Source of the DNA: Oxalobacteraceae bacterium UBA6018
Lineage (GTDB): Bacteria; Pseudomonadota; Gammaproteobacteria; Burkholderiales; Burkholderiaceae_D
Assembly (NCBI GenBank): GCA_002428015.1
Contig: DIZW01000068.1
Span: 178,626-242,625 of the forward strand
Reading direction: 5' to 3'
Length of the DNA stretch: 64,000 bases
The notes below the pieces were generated by a model. The model was not told the DNA's origin and did not search any database. It saw only the letters and a program-made list of their open reading frames with translations. The position numbers and the translations under genes were made by a program. Below are positions 8,386-18,719 of this stretch, piece after piece. Numbering within the stretch: position 1 is the first letter of the stretch; every line of letters starts with the position of its first letter.

Positions 8386-9348
8386 ATGACACAGAAAAAT
8401 CGCATCACAAGAGACAACAAATTCGGCCGACTGATGACCGGCGCTAGCGCCGCTGTCGTTGTCATGCTGGCCTGCGCTTTCGCACCGCCGGCCCATGCGC
8501 AGGCGGACAAGATGACGCCGATGGCAAGCCCGGCCCAGCCAAACGCGATCACCCTCGCAACCGGCGTCCTGCCGGGAGCAACCGTGCCGGAGTCGTGGCA
8601 CACGCAGTATGGCAGCGTCTTTGCCCGCAACGTCACCGTGGCCACCCTGACGCCATTTTTGCCGGCCGCGGGGAAGGCGACCGGCGCAGCTGTGATCGTC
8701 GCGCCTGGCGGCGGCTTCCAGACCCTGTCGATGAACAACGAGGGTTGGGACGTCGCCCAAGCGCTGGCGAACAAGGGCGTGGCCGCGTTCGTGCTCAAAT
8801 ACCGTCTTCATCAGACGCCGCAGGACATGGCGCAGTTTGCCCGCGCGATGGCAGCGATGTTCTCCGGCGGCGCCAAGCGGCCTGCACAGCAAGACCCGGC
8901 CATCGCACTCGCGCCCCAGATTGCCGACGCGCGCGCCGCGTTTGCGCTCGTTCGTTCACGCGCCAAGCAGTGGGGGGTGGATCCCGATCGGATCGGGATG
9001 GTGGGCTTTTCCGCCGGCGCGATGTTGACCCTGTCGACCGCGTTGTACGGACAGGACGCCAAGCCGGCCTTTATCGCGACCATCTACGGCCCGCTGGCGT
9101 CGGTCGCCGTGCCGCCAGGCGCGCCGCCGCTGTTCGTCGCCCTGGCTGCGGACGATCCCTTTTTCGGCAACGCTGGATATGGCCTCATCGACAGCTGGCG
9201 GGCCGCCAAGCGCCCGGTCGAATTCCACCTCTTTGAGCAGGGCGGGCACGGCTTCGGCATGTACCCAAAGACGACCACGAGCACCGGCTGGTTCGACCAA
9301 TTCGCGCGCTGGCTGGGCATGCACGGCTATCTGAAGCCCAAAGGCTAG
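8386..9348 (+). CDS. Exported alpha/beta hydrolase, acetyl-xylan-esterase-like
   Basis: A 320-residue protein with an N-terminal signal (about 17-38). The alpha/beta-hydrolase features are an oxyanion-hole segment APGGGFQ near 106, the nucleophile elbow GFSAG at 207-211 (Ser209), an Asp in the LAADDPFF segment and the catalytic His in QGGHGFGMY near 293. The family includes acetyl-xylan and related carbohydrate esterases; pairing with a GH3 enzyme supports removal of acetyl groups from hemicellulose. The ATG at 8386 is preceded by GGAGGAGA, a strong ribosome-binding site; an upstream frame extension to 8326 lacks one. Confidence 0.82.
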   Translation: MTQKNRITRDNKFGRLMTGASAAVVVMLACAFAPPAHAQADKMTPMASPAQPNAITLATGVLPGATVPESWHTQYGSVFARNVTVATLTPFLPAAGKATGAAVIVAPGGGFQTLSMNNEGWDVAQALANKGVAAFVLKYRLHQTPQDMAQFARAMAAMFSGGAKRPAQQDPAIALAPQIADARAAFALVRSRAKQWGVDPDRIGMVGFSAGAMLTLSTALYGQDAKPAFIATIYGPLASVAVPPGAPPLFVALAADDPFFGNAGYGLIDSWRAAKRPVEFHLFEQGGHGFGMYPKTTTSTGWFDQFARWLGMHGYLKPKG

Positions 9349-9565
9349 GCGCCGGGGCGCACAGCCGCCAACACGCCGAGCACGGTCGACCAGCCGGACC
9401 TTTGCGGCCACCCACAATGCGAAACGACCCGGACGATTAATCGACCAGGTCCTTGTTGCTATATCGCGCGGGTCGCCGTCGCAAGCTGCCCTGGGCGACA
9501 CCAAACTTGACGCGCTCCTGGCGCGCGGCCCGCGTCCCAGGAACGCCCGCGCGCAGCTGGGCGAA

Positions 9566-10165
9566 CTACTGCTGACGGCGACGCACCAGGGCGCCAACTG
9601 CCAGGCCGCCCAGCAGCAGGGACAGGGTGCCCGGCAGCGGGACGGTGCCGTTCGCCTCTTGCACGGCGATGTTGTCGAGCTCGTTCCAGGCGCCCGAGGT
9701 CAGGCGCAGCTCGGTGATGCCGTTCAGCGCCGAACCCCAGCTGCCAATACCTTGGAGGAGGGCGACCATGTTGCCGTCGGCCGTCATGGCGCTGGCGTCC
9801 ATGTTGTAGTCGAAGCCGAGCAGATTGAACATGCCGCCGCCCACCCGGGTCAAGGTCACGAACGCACCGACGCCATTGTCGATGCCGTCGTGCCAGTTGT
9901 AGGTTTGCGGGTCGAACGTGCCGGTGCTGATATTGGCCGCGCCTGGGTCCGCGTTGGGCGCGTTCAGGGTCACTTGAAAGCCCGACTCCTGATAGCTCAG
10001 GTTGTTGCCGTCGTAGCTCATGCTGCTCAGCAGCGGGTCGCCGTCGCCGTACATCCACGCGGTCAGGTCGTCGAACGTCAGGACGGCCGCGCCGGCGCTG
10101 TTGGCGATCGCGCACAGGCCCAGCGCAAGGGTGGCGGCGATCGTTTTTAGTTTAATTGACTTCAA
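9566..10165 (-). CDS. PEP-CTERM surface protein
   Basis: A 199-residue protein with a signal peptide (ending near AGAA, residue 27) and a C-terminal sorting tail: a VPLPGT motif about 25 residues from the end, a hydrophobic helix and RRRQQ. This is the exosortase-recognised PEP-CTERM signal in its PLPGT form. The body is rich in Gly, Asn and Asp, as in secreted beta-sandwich proteins, and has no catalytic motif that I recognise. It is downstream of the GH74-type lipoprotein gene and may be co-transcribed or linked to plant polymer binding. The matching exosortase is not in this window. Confidence 0.85.
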   Translation of the reverse strand: MKSIKLKTIAATLALGLCAIANSAGAAVLTFDDLTAWMYGDGDPLLSSMSYDGNNLSYQESGFQVTLNAPNADPGAANISTGTFDPQTYNWHDGIDNGVGAFVTLTRVGGGMFNLLGFDYNMDASAMTADGNMVALLQGIGSWGSALNGITELRLTSGAWNELDNIAVQEANGTVPLPGTLSLLLGGLAVGALVRRRQQ

Positions 10166-10272
10166 TTTATTCTCCGAATCAGGTCTGATTGATTGTAATT
10201 AGCCGAACGTCAGGTTCAGATCGCGGTGCTTGCCGAGAGGCCGTGTTGACGCCCGCGTTGGCCGCACCGCCG

Positions 10273-10314
10273 CGGGCACGCGCGCGCCCCTGGCGGGGCG
10301 CACGGGCGTGCCCG
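10273..10314. other. GC-rich hairpin downstream of the GH74-type gene
   Basis: CGGGCACGC near 10273 pairs with GCGTGCCCG ending at 10314, and GCCCC pairs with GGGGC around a 4-base loop, with a small internal loop. It lies just past the stop of the minus-strand gene at 10320. There is no T-run, so termination is uncertain. Confidence 0.4.
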
Positions 10315-10319
10315 GCGCG

Positions 10320-12665
10320 TCAGTAGCTGAACAGGACGCCGCGGCCGGCGCCGCTGAGGTAGACGCGACCAGGCACGTTTTGGTCCGCCGCCAGGGTGCC
10401 CATGCCACCGAACTGGTGCTGGTCATCGTTGAAACGACGCCAGTTGACGCCACCGTCGTCGGAGCGGTACACGCCCCACACGCCGCCGATCACGCCGATC
10501 ACGTACACCGAGGCCGAGTAGGAAGCGCCGGCCGGTGGCTTGCCCAGGGCGATGGAGGTGGCCCCGTATACGCCGGGGGTATAGCCATTATTCGGGCTGC
10601 CGGCCCAGATCGGCGTGGTCACGTTCAGCTTGGTCCAGGTCGCGCCCGAGTCGACCGAATGGAGTATGTTCAGTCCGTCAGCGACCCAGACATCGCCTTC
10701 CGCGTTCGGATTGACCGCGACCGACGCTGCGAAGAACTCGACGTTCCATGTCAGGCCCGCGAAATTGGCGCTGGCGGTGAAGGTGTGGCCGCCATTGGTG
10801 GAGGTATAGAAGGCCGGTTTCTCCGACCATTGCCGCCACCATGCACCGCCCGACTCGTAGGCGTATACCTTGTTCGGATTCTTGCGGTCGGCCACGAGGT
10901 GGTAGGCGCGCTCGATGCCAGGATGGTTCAGGGCCGGCAGGTTGGTGTAGGTCCAGGTCGCGCCGTTGTCGGTCGTGTAGGCTGGCGCCGCGTAGGACGG
11001 GGCCCAAATGACGTTGCCGGTCTTGGTGACGGCGAGGTTCTGCGCGTCGCCCGAGTTGCCAGCCGCGTCAGGGTGGTTGGTCGCGAAGGGGTGCCAGGTC
11101 ACGCCGGAATCGGACGAGTAACCGCCTGCCACGCTGGAGCCCCAGACGGGACTGCCGACGGTTGCCATATAGGCCGGATTGGACCAGGCCATGTCCGAGC
11201 TCTGGGTGCTGTTGAACATGCCCCATGAGCCGCGCGAGGGCGACTTGGTCAGTTCCGTCTGCACGGCCGTGCCCACGTCCAAGGCGCTGCGCAGCAGGGT
11301 GTAGCTGGCACCGGGAGGCGCCGCCATCAAGGCCTTGGTGGCCACTTCCTCGATGCCCGCGGAGGCGTTGGTCCAGGTCGGCGTGGCCGCCGACGCGTTC
11401 TTGGTCTCCCACACGCCGCCGCCGAACACATGCATGATGTGGTCGCGGTTGTTCGGATCGATCTCGACGTCGTCGATCCAGCCGGAAGGGGCCTTCGAGG
11501 CGATCTCGCGCCAGGTGGCGCCAGCGTCGTCCGACAGCTGCACGGCAGGCATGCCATCCCAGTTGCCCCATGAATTGGTGATGCCCAGCGCGATGCGGGT
11601 GGTCGCGCCGGTGCCGGACACCGACAGGCCGCCCATGCCGAAGTTGGTCCATTGCTGGGTGTCATACGACCTCAGCAGGGTCCAGTTGGTGCCGTCGAAC
11701 TTGTACAGCCTTGCCGGGCCTCCAGCGCCGGGGCCGGACTGGGCCGTAAAGGCGACGTACATCATGCCGTCCTTGTTGCGCACCATGTGGGGGATGTAGA
11801 AGCCTTGCACGTCGGCAGGGGTGGCGACGCCATTCCATGTCGCGCCGCCGTCGGTGGTCTTGTACAAGTTAAACGTCAAGCCCGCCACGGTGGCGTAGTC
11901 CGGCGCGGCGGCCGTGTAAATGGTCTGCGTGGCGTTGCCCGTTCCCGTGGTGCTGGTGTCGAAGATCACCTGCTCCATGCCGGTCTGGCCGTGCGCGTTC
12001 ATTTCATCGTCGGTCATGTTGTGCGAGGATAGCGACGTCACCTGGTTCCAGGTCTGGCCGTAGTTCTCGCTCTTCCACAGGCCCTTCGCGCGGGTCGCGT
12101 AGAACAGGATCGACGGTTTGTTGGGGTCCACCATCAAACGTTCGCCGACGGCGCGGCCCGAGTTGTTGCTGCCCGCCGCGAACGGCAGTTCGACCCATTG
12201 CCAATGGTCGCCGCGGTCGGTGGAGATGTACAGGCGTGCGTGGCCGCCGGAACTCACGTACTCACCAGCGCTCATGTAGACGCGCTTGTCGTCGGTCGGA
12301 TCGAGGGCCATGGTCTCGCTGCCGTGAAAAAATCCCTCGCTCGGGCCGAACATGTCGGTGATCGCCACCCAGGCGTTGGTGGTGGCGTTCCAACGGTAGG
12401 CGCCGCCGATGTCGGTGCGTGCGTACAGGACGTTCGGGCTGGTCGGATGATAGATCAGGCCGGGAACGTAGCCGCCGCCGCCGAACTTCACGCTCGCCCA
12501 GCGCGCCGGCGCTGTCGAGACGATGCTCGCTCCGCCACCGGACATTGACGCCAGGAGGGACTCGCCCGGCGAACGGGTGCTGTCACTGCCGCTGCCCCCG
12601 CCGCCGCAGCCGGCCACTAGCGCCGCCAGCACGCCGCTGAGAGCGAAGATTTGTTTTTTATTCAT
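10320..12665 (-). CDS. GH74-type xyloglucanase-like lipoprotein
   Basis: A 781-residue protein with a lipobox LVAGC near residue 20 and a Gly/Ser-rich linker, so it is probably anchored in the outer membrane. The repeated GGATW, SADGG and TDRGDHW-type turns are BNR/Asp-box blades of two beta-propellers. The segment GGGGYVPG followed by YARTDIGGAYRW near 60-90 is the hallmark of GH74 xyloglucanases and carries a catalytic Asp. It would cut the xyloglucan backbone outside the cell. GGAG lies 7 bases before the ATG. A general WD/BNR-repeat binding protein is the alternative, but the N-terminal motif argues for GH74. Confidence 0.85.
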   Translation of the reverse strand: MNKKQIFALSGVLAALVAGCGGGGSGSDSTRSPGESLLASMSGGGASIVSTAPARWASVKFGGGGYVPGLIYHPTSPNVLYARTDIGGAYRWNATTNAWVAITDMFGPSEGFFHGSETMALDPTDDKRVYMSAGEYVSSGGHARLYISTDRGDHWQWVELPFAAGSNNSGRAVGERLMVDPNKPSILFYATRAKGLWKSENYGQTWNQVTSLSSHNMTDDEMNAHGQTGMEQVIFDTSTTGTGNATQTIYTAAAPDYATVAGLTFNLYKTTDGGATWNGVATPADVQGFYIPHMVRNKDGMMYVAFTAQSGPGAGGPARLYKFDGTNWTLLRSYDTQQWTNFGMGGLSVSGTGATTRIALGITNSWGNWDGMPAVQLSDDAGATWREIASKAPSGWIDDVEIDPNNRDHIMHVFGGGVWETKNASAATPTWTNASAGIEEVATKALMAAPPGASYTLLRSALDVGTAVQTELTKSPSRGSWGMFNSTQSSDMAWSNPAYMATVGSPVWGSSVAGGYSSDSGVTWHPFATNHPDAAGNSGDAQNLAVTKTGNVIWAPSYAAPAYTTDNGATWTYTNLPALNHPGIERAYHLVADRKNPNKVYAYESGGAWWRQWSEKPAFYTSTNGGHTFTASANFAGLTWNVEFFAASVAVNPNAEGDVWVADGLNILHSVDSGATWTKLNVTTPIWAGSPNNGYTPGVYGATSIALGKPPAGASYSASVYVIGVIGGVWGVYRSDDGGVNWRRFNDDQHQFGGMGTLAADQNVPGRVYLSGAGRGVLFSY

Positions 12666-13062
12666 TTGATCTCCAAGAAAATAGATGAATCAGGCCTTAG
12701 ACCTAGTGCTTGTTATTGTTGATGTGGGCCACGTGGGGCCACCATCGCCGGAGCGGTGCAGGCTCCATACGAGGTTGACCACGCCTGCTGCGCGGATGAA
12801 TAACGAATAGCTGCGCCCAACGGCGCCTTGCTCAAGGTGATGGGAGTCGCGTCGGATCCATCGACAGGTCGCCAATTGCCGGGCCCATTTTGGACCCGGC
12901 ATGCGAGCTGCGCCATATCGAAAACCGTCAATACTGCGCATGAAATCGAGCGGGCGGCAGGCGTGCGTGGACGGCGCGGCCATGCGCCGCCACACGGGGG
13001 AGGGCGGAGAATATCGTGAGACCGTGGAAAGGAGAACTAGCGTACGCGGCAATGCCGTAAAC
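12666..13062. other. Region between GH74 gene and transposon end; no clear gene
   Basis: This 397-base stretch contains only a 72-residue minus-strand frame (12713-12931) with no recognisable family. It may be the remnant of a gene cut by the Tn3-family insertion that begins at 13063, or simply the upstream region of the GH74-type gene. I see no RNA gene. Confidence 0.45.
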
Positions 13063-13100
13063 GGGGCGAACAGGGAAAACGGGAAAAATCGGGCGCTAAG
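13063..13100. repeat. 38-bp terminal inverted repeat of Tn3-family element (left end)
   Basis: Exactly 38 bases that begin with GGGGCGAACAGGG and end with GGGCGCTAAG. The GGGG...TAAG form and the 38-bp length are diagnostic of Tn3-family ends. The inner end lies 5 bases from the stop codon of the transposase gene, the usual arrangement. The five bases outside it are TAAAC, the candidate target duplication. No matching right end was found. Confidence 0.82.
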
Positions 13101-13105
13101 CCCTG

Positions 13106-16072
13106 TTACCGCTCCTTGAAGTCCCGCAGCGGTCGGTATTTCCCCTCGTCGATTTTCCGGTTCTGCCTCCAGACATAATCCCCGGTCAGGTTTATGTGCT
13201 CCCAGCCCAACGGCGAGAGGTATTGCAGCAGGCGGGCGTCGGGAAGCTTGCCCGACTCGCGCAATGCCTTCGTCGCCCGCTCCAGGTAGACCGTATTCCA
13301 CAGCACGATGGCGGCGGTCACCAGGTTCAGGCCGCTGGCGCGGTACCGCTGCTGCTCGAACGTCCGGTCGCGGATTTCGCCCAGCCGGTGGATGAAGACC
13401 GCCCTGGCCAGCGCGTTTCGTGCCTCCCCCTTGTTCAACTCGGCGTGCACGCGCCGGCGCAGCTCGACGTTCTGGAGCCAGTCCAGGATGAACAGCGTTC
13501 GTTCGATCCGGCCCAGCTCGCGCAGCGCGATCGCAAGACCGTTCTGGCGTGGGTAGCTGCCGAGTTTGCGCAGCATGAGGGAGGCCGTGACAGTGCCGTG
13601 CTTGATCGAAGCGGCCAGGCGCAGCACGTCGTCCCAATGGGCACGCAGGTGCTTGATGTTCAAACTGCCGCCGATCATGGAACGGAGCGCCGGGTGATCC
13701 GCCACCTTGCCGGGCACGTACAGCTTGGTGTCTCCCAGGTCGCGGATGCGTGGCGCGAAGCGGAACCCGAGCATGTGCATCAGCGCGAAAACGTGATCGG
13801 TGAAGCCGGCCGTGTCGGTGTAATGCTCCTCGATGCGCAGGTCCGACTCATGGTACAGCAGGCCGTCCAGCACATAGGTGGAGTCGCGTACGCCGACATT
13901 GACCACCCTGGTGCTGAACGGGGCGTACTGATCCGAGATGTGGGTGTAGAACAGCTTGCCCGGCTCGGCGCCGTATTTCGGGTTGATGTGACCCGTACTC
14001 TGCGCCCGGCCGCCGGCACGGAAGCGCTGGCCGTCCGACGACGACGTGGTGCCATCGCCCCAGTTCTCGGCGAACGCATGCTTGAACTGGGCGTTGACGA
14101 GATCGGCCAGGCCCGCCGAATAGGTTTCGTCCCGGATGTGCCAAGCCTGCAACCAGGACAGCTTCGCATAGGTCGCGCCTGGGCTGGATTCCGCCATTTT
14201 GGTCAGACCGAGGTTGATCGCGTCGGCCAGGATCGCCGACAACAGTAGCGTGCGGTCCTTGGCCTGTTCGCCGCTCTTGAGGTGGACGAAATGGCGGGTG
14301 AACCCGGTCCAGTCGTCCACATCCATCAGCAGTTCCGTGATCTTGATACGAGGCAGCAGGCCGCCGGTTATGTCGATCAGCGCCTGCGCCTCGTCCGGCA
14401 CTACGGCGTCCTGCGGGCTGATCCGCAGCCCCGTTTCGGTGATGATCGCGTCTGGTAGTTCATTGGTCAGCGCCAGGCGGTTGACCGTGGCCAGCTGCTG
14501 TTCGAGCAGCAACAAGCGTTCATGCAGGTATTGGTCGCAGTCCTGGTTGACCGTGATCGGCAGCTCGCGCGCCGTCTTCATGGCGCCGAATTTCGCTGCC
14601 GGCAGCAGGTATTCTTCGAAGTCGCGGAACTGGCGCGATCCCTGCACCCAGATATCGCCGGACCGCAGCGAGTTCTTCAACTCCGACAGCACGCAGATTT
14701 CGTAGAAGCGGCGGTCAAGACCCTCGTCGGTGATGACGAGCGGCTTCCAGCGCACCTTCACGAACGTGATCGGCGCGTCGTCGGGCACCTTGCGTGCGCC
14801 AGTCATGTTCATTTCGCGCAGCACGTCGATTGCGTCGAGCACCGCTTGCGCAGCCGAAGCCGCCTTCAACTTGAGCACGTCGAGGAACTCTGGCGTGTAG
14901 CGGCGCAGCGTGCTGTATTGTTCGCCGACTAAGGATAGGTGGTCGAACGACTCGGGCTGCGCCAGCTGGCCGGCCTCGGTGACGCTTTGCGCGAAGTCCG
15001 ACCATGGCAGGATCGTCTCGATCGCGGCATATGGGTCGCCGCCCGATTCCTTGGCTTCAACCAGCGCCCGGCCGACCTTCGAATACAGCCGCACCTTGTC
15101 GTTGATTGCCTTGCCCTGCTTCTGGAAGTCCTGCTGATGCTTGTTCTTGGCGGCGCTGAACAGCTTGATCATGATGCGGTCGTGCAGGTCGACCAGTTCG
15201 TCCGTCACGGTGGCCATGCCTTCTATGGCCAGCGCCGCCAGCGTGGCATAGCGTCGCTCATCCTCGAACTTGGCCAGGTCGCGCGGCGTCATCTGCGCAC
15301 CCTCACGGGCCATCTTCAGCAGCCGGTTCTGGTGGATCTGGCGGCCCAGCCCGTCCGGCAGGGCGAGCGACTGGAACACCTTAAGGCGCTCGATGTGCTC
15401 GCGCATGTAGCGGGAATTGGGCTTGAGCGGCGACTGGCGCAGCCACACGAGCCAGGTGATGCTCATATCGGGTGCGACGTTGAGCAGGTTGTCCAGGGAG
15501 CGCCTGTGATGGCGCTCCAGCGGTTCGATCAGCATGCGATAGACTCGCCGGTTCGCCCTCGTCACGGCCTCGGCGCAGGCCCGCTCGATGACGGTCAGTG
15601 CCGGCAGAATGATGCGCTTCTGGCGCAGCGTTTCGAGGGAATGCGCAGCCAGGATCATGGCCTTGTCGGTCTGCATGGCGAGGTCGGCCAGGCTGTGCAC
15701 CAGCTTGCGGAAATCAGGAAGGCCAAAGGCGGACAGCCCCAGGTAAGCGCGCAGCTCGTGCAGGTGCTCGTTGCGCGTTTTCTCGCGCTCGCCATATTCG
15801 GGCCAGACGCTGGCGTCGCTACGCACCTGTTTGGCTATCCAATGGATCACAGGATCTGGCAGCACGGTGTCGCTGGCCAGTGCGTAGCCGGGGTAGCGCA
15901 GCCGGCACATCTGCACCGCGAAGCCGAGGCGGTTTGCGGCGCCACGGCGTTGCCGGATCAACGCCAGGTCGGCGTCCGTGAAGCTGTATTGTTGGATGAG
16001 GTCATCCTGACTTTCTGGCAATACCAGCAGGCTATCGCGTTCGGAATCGGAAAGCAGTGAGCGGCGTGGCAT
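13106..16072 (-). CDS. tnpA: Tn3-family transposase TnpA
   Basis: A 988-residue protein, the normal length for Tn3-family transposases. The N-terminus ([15 protein letters not shown] followed by the FTDADLALI segment) is the DUF4158 DNA-binding part, and the C-terminal half carries the DDE catalytic domain, including the [14 protein letters not shown] segment near residue 680 and the [11 protein letters not shown] region. It catalyses replicative transposition through 38-bp ends. It appears intact, without a stop or frameshift, so it could still be active if both ends existed. Confidence 0.95.
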   Translation of the reverse strand: MPRRSLLSDSERDSLLVLPESQDDLIQQYSFTDADLALIRQRRGAANRLGFAVQMCRLRYPGYALASDTVLPDPVIHWIAKQVRSDASVWPEYGEREKTRNEHLHELRAYLGLSAFGLPDFRKLVHSLADLAMQTDKAMILAAHSLETLRQKRIILPALTVIERACAEAVTRANRRVYRMLIEPLERHHRRSLDNLLNVAPDMSITWLVWLRQSPLKPNSRYMREHIERLKVFQSLALPDGLGRQIHQNRLLKMAREGAQMTPRDLAKFEDERRYATLAALAIEGMATVTDELVDLHDRIMIKLFSAAKNKHQQDFQKQGKAINDKVRLYSKVGRALVEAKESGGDPYAAIETILPWSDFAQSVTEAGQLAQPESFDHLSLVGEQYSTLRRYTPEFLDVLKLKAASAAQAVLDAIDVLREMNMTGARKVPDDAPITFVKVRWKPLVITDEGLDRRFYEICVLSELKNSLRSGDIWVQGSRQFRDFEEYLLPAAKFGAMKTARELPITVNQDCDQYLHERLLLLEQQLATVNRLALTNELPDAIITETGLRISPQDAVVPDEAQALIDITGGLLPRIKITELLMDVDDWTGFTRHFVHLKSGEQAKDRTLLLSAILADAINLGLTKMAESSPGATYAKLSWLQAWHIRDETYSAGLADLVNAQFKHAFAENWGDGTTSSSDGQRFRAGGRAQSTGHINPKYGAEPGKLFYTHISDQYAPFSTRVVNVGVRDSTYVLDGLLYHESDLRIEEHYTDTAGFTDHVFALMHMLGFRFAPRIRDLGDTKLYVPGKVADHPALRSMIGGSLNIKHLRAHWDDVLRLAASIKHGTVTASLMLRKLGSYPRQNGLAIALRELGRIERTLFILDWLQNVELRRRVHAELNKGEARNALARAVFIHRLGEIRDRTFEQQRYRASGLNLVTAAIVLWNTVYLERATKALRESGKLPDARLLQYLSPLGWEHINLTGDYVWRQNRKIDEGKYRPLRDFKER

Positions 16073-16215
16073 TCGGTCGAGTCCTTGGCTGATGTGTTTG
16101 TAGGATTAACATTGCCACGATGATACATTTGCACCTTTTCCTGCGCAGAATATTGGAAAGGGCTTGTGGAGTCGATGTGCTCGAACCGCGCACCGCTTGG
16201 TCGCTTAGCCGAGTT

Positions 16216-16251
16216 GCGCTTTTCCTTCAACAAGAAACGAAGGAAAAGTGC
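16216..16251. other. Stable hairpin upstream of the transposase gene
   Basis: GCGCTTTTCCTTC (16216-16228) and GAAGGAAAAGTGC (16239-16251) pair at 12 of 13 positions around a 10-base loop. It lies about 145 bases before the transposase start. It could be a regulatory or resolution-site element, but it does not match a transposon end. Confidence 0.4.
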
Positions 16252-17011
16252 GACGGGGATGTCGATGAACTGTCGACGCAAGGAATAACGAATAAGGTTA
16301 AATCGAGCGAGCGTAGCGATGCCTCGATCTGAACCGTTTGTTGGACAAGCCCGGCCCCTGAGCCGAGGTGCTGGCCCATAAAAGATATGTCTTTGGAAGT
16401 TGCGCCGGGGTTGGCGCGCAGTCGCGATGACTGCGGTGCGGCGCATGCTGGTGGGTGCGGCCCGTGCGATGCCCGGTTAGGGCGTGTCGGTGATCAGGGC
16501 AATATCCGCCCTCGATTTTGTCTGAGCGAGTCGCTCACCTTACGGGAATTGATACCCAGAGTGGATCGATTTATTCGCGCTCACATGATCAATGGCCACC
16601 CGCCCACTCCATCTTAAAACCGCTGCTGCCAGCGCTGCTGCTCGGCGCCGACATCGCCACGCCTCTGTTCGACGCACGACGCTTGATCGCTGGCAGGACC
16701 TATTCGCACGGGCCTGGCAGCATGAAATCCAAGCCACGGCTTGCACGTCCGGGATCGCACAAATCCATGCGTCAGAAGCCGTGTTGATGCGTGGTGCTGT
16801 TAAGTTCGTCAATTGCGGCAGGACCCGCCCCACTCAAGCTCAAAGTGGCTGCGGCGGCATGCAAATAGTCATCAGTCTTCATCATGGCTTTTTTCGGAGT
16901 TGGATGGTCATCACAGGCGCAACAAGGCAAATCATACTGCCTTTTAAGTGTACAGAGAATTTATCCCCCGTGGCTTCATCAGGCACTTCAAAATAAATTA
17001 ACATTTTCTAA

Positions 17012-17068
17012 AAGGCATTTATTACTTGATCTACATCAAGGAACATGATAAATGCCTTGCTATATAAT
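17012..17068 (+). promoter_or_regulatory. FNR-dependent class II promoter within an 11-bp dyad
   Basis: TTGATCTACATCAA at 17026-17039 is a perfect FNR/Anr consensus. A TATAAT -10 box lies at 17063-17068. This puts the FNR centre at about -41.5 from the expected start near 17074, the exact class II spacing. Perfect 11-bp arms AAGGCATTTAT (17012-17022) and ATAAATGCCTT (17048-17058) flank the box. The next candidate gene begins 390 bases downstream, so the promoter either drives an untranslated RNA, has a long leader, or has lost its gene. Confidence 0.7.
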
Positions 17069-17462
17069 TCACGCTGCTTTTTTGATCTATTTGCGCGGTC
17101 GCACCCAACACAAGCTGACAGGTTCCCCACATTGGTCAAAATTTTTCTCGTCGGTTAAATAGGCGCGTCAAGCTGCTTCATGTCCGAGTTGGTCTTGTTT
17201 AGTGCTTGTCTCGCCTTGACGTTCCCGTCACACTGGGTGGCGCCGTTGGTGCGAGCGGTCCACCAAGGAGCACCGCCGATCCGAAGCCACTCCTGTAAGG
17301 ACAAGATCCGCCGATCCCATCCTCGGGATCGAACGATTTTGTCTCCGAATTTCTAACTCTCACCACACTAGCGCAACTGTAATGCATCGCTAGAAAATCC
17401 AAACAGACGCTGATCGAAATCGATAAATAGCAGAGTTCGGCTCCTGTTAGTGTACTGCCCGC

Positions 17463-18719
17463 ATGCAAGGACACGACATGAACAATGTACTCCAGAGCAA
17501 TAGGTACGCGAATACGGGGCTGATTGCAAGGTATGAATCGGCCGGCAAGCGCTGCGGACAGATTGCCGTCGCGCTGGGATTGGCGGTTCTGCTCGGATGG
17601 GTGACGGGCAGCGTCACGCTGACCAGCATTACTCCCCAATGGGTAGCAATGCCGGTGAGTGCTGCGCTTTGCCTTATTCTGATCGGGATTTCCTTGTTTG
17701 CGGCCGGAACATCGCACTCAGATCGCCGCTGGCGCGCTGTACAGCTTATATCGGCGACCACCGTGTTTGGCGTCGCGCTCGCTACGCTGCTCGAATATCG
17801 CCTGGACATTCAGTTCGTTATCGACCGGCTGTTCCTTGCTGGTGCCGACTTGCGCGATCACAGTCCATTTCCTGGCCGAATGGCAATCTCGACAGCAACC
17901 AATTTTCTGCTGGCCGGGGCAGCGCTTGTAATCCTCGATACCAGCCGGCCCTGGTTCCCGCACGCGCTGGCATGGCTCAGCATTGGCATTTCGACTTTGA
18001 CACTGTTGGGCTACGTCTACGGCGTGAGCGCATTCTATGAACGCAGTTTTTTCTCCACCGTGTCGCTTTATTCGGCCATTGGCACCTTGCTTGCCGGTGT
18101 AGGCATCCTGCTTATACGCCCGGCCCACGGCTTGGTCTCTCTCCTGGTCAGCAGCACGGTCGGCGGCTTGCTGGCGCGGCGCTTGCTGCCGCTTGCGGTC
18201 GCCACTCCACTGTTGATCGGCTGGCTGCGGATCGAGGGCGAACGGCGGGCTATCTATGACTCGACCCTGGGCGTTGCCTTGGCCTCGGTTGCCTACCTGA
18301 TTCTTTTTTCGCTGTTTACCTGGCGCGACGCTGAAGCACTGCGCCGCACTGACGAGTTGCGTTTGGACGCGGAGCATATCAGACAGGAAAATCAAGCCCA
18401 GATGAACGGCCTTATCGAGTCCGCCATGGACGCGATCATCATGCTCGACGAGACACATTCCATCATTGTTTTCAATCCGGCAGCAGTAGAAATGTTCGGC
18501 TATCCAAGCGCCGATATCCTTGGTTGCTCTCTCAGTAAGCTCATGCCGCAGAGGTTCCGCACGGCGCACCATGCCCAAATGCGTGCCTTCGGCCTCTCGG
18601 AATCTATTCCACGGCGTATGGGAAAATTGGGAAAGGTTACAGCCGTGCGCGCCGATGGTACGGAATTTCCCGCCGAAACGTCGATCTCACATTTTAATCT
18701 TGGCCAGAACATTTGCTAG
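17463..18719 (+). pseudogene. PAS sensor histidine kinase, 5' part, ended by in-frame TAG
   Basis: This frame gives 418 residues: a membrane region with several hydrophobic helices (about 38-290) with no family that I recognise, then a PAS domain beginning near MNGLIESAMDAIIMLDE. It stops at TAG (18717-18719) inside the last PAS strand, and the same frame continues without a gap into the second half. The coding sense across the stop (HFNLGQNIC, stop, LAIVRDITER) matches an uninterrupted PAS/PAC boundary. It is therefore one gene broken by a nonsense codon, or a base-call error. Without the kinase domain this half cannot signal. Confidence 0.8.

Larger units (their letters stand above)
13063..16072 (-). 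mobile_element. Tn3-family element, left end and transposase; right end not located
   Basis: The left terminal repeat and a full-length transposase gene are present. No complementary CTTAGCG...CCCC end was seen between the transposase start and the IS21 element, and no resolvase gene is recognisable. The span given is the minimal supported one. The element is either truncated on the right or its right end has been displaced by later rearrangement. Confidence 0.75.
16073..17462. other. 1.4-kb region without a credible gene
   Basis: Only short frames with no recognisable family occur here. Two things stand out: a hairpin at 16216-16251 and an FNR-type promoter at 17012-17068 (listed separately). 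The absence of genes between a transposon and a broken kinase suggests decayed or rearranged sequence. Confidence 0.55.

Noticed and set aside
10230..11228. A 332-residue plus-strand open frame
   Set aside because: Antisense shadow of the GH74-type gene; no domain and no ribosome-binding site.
12690..13637. A 315-residue minus-strand open frame
   Set aside because: It starts in a shadow frame of the Tn3 transposase and runs out of the transposon end; composition is not protein-like.
16204..16241. CTTAGC at 16204 as the right end of the Tn3 element
   Set aside because: Only the first six bases match the complement of the left repeat; the remaining 32 positions do not, and there is no CCCC end.
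16592..16996. A 134-residue frame in the 1.4-kb gap
   Set aside because: No recognisable domain and no ribosome-binding site; probably chance.
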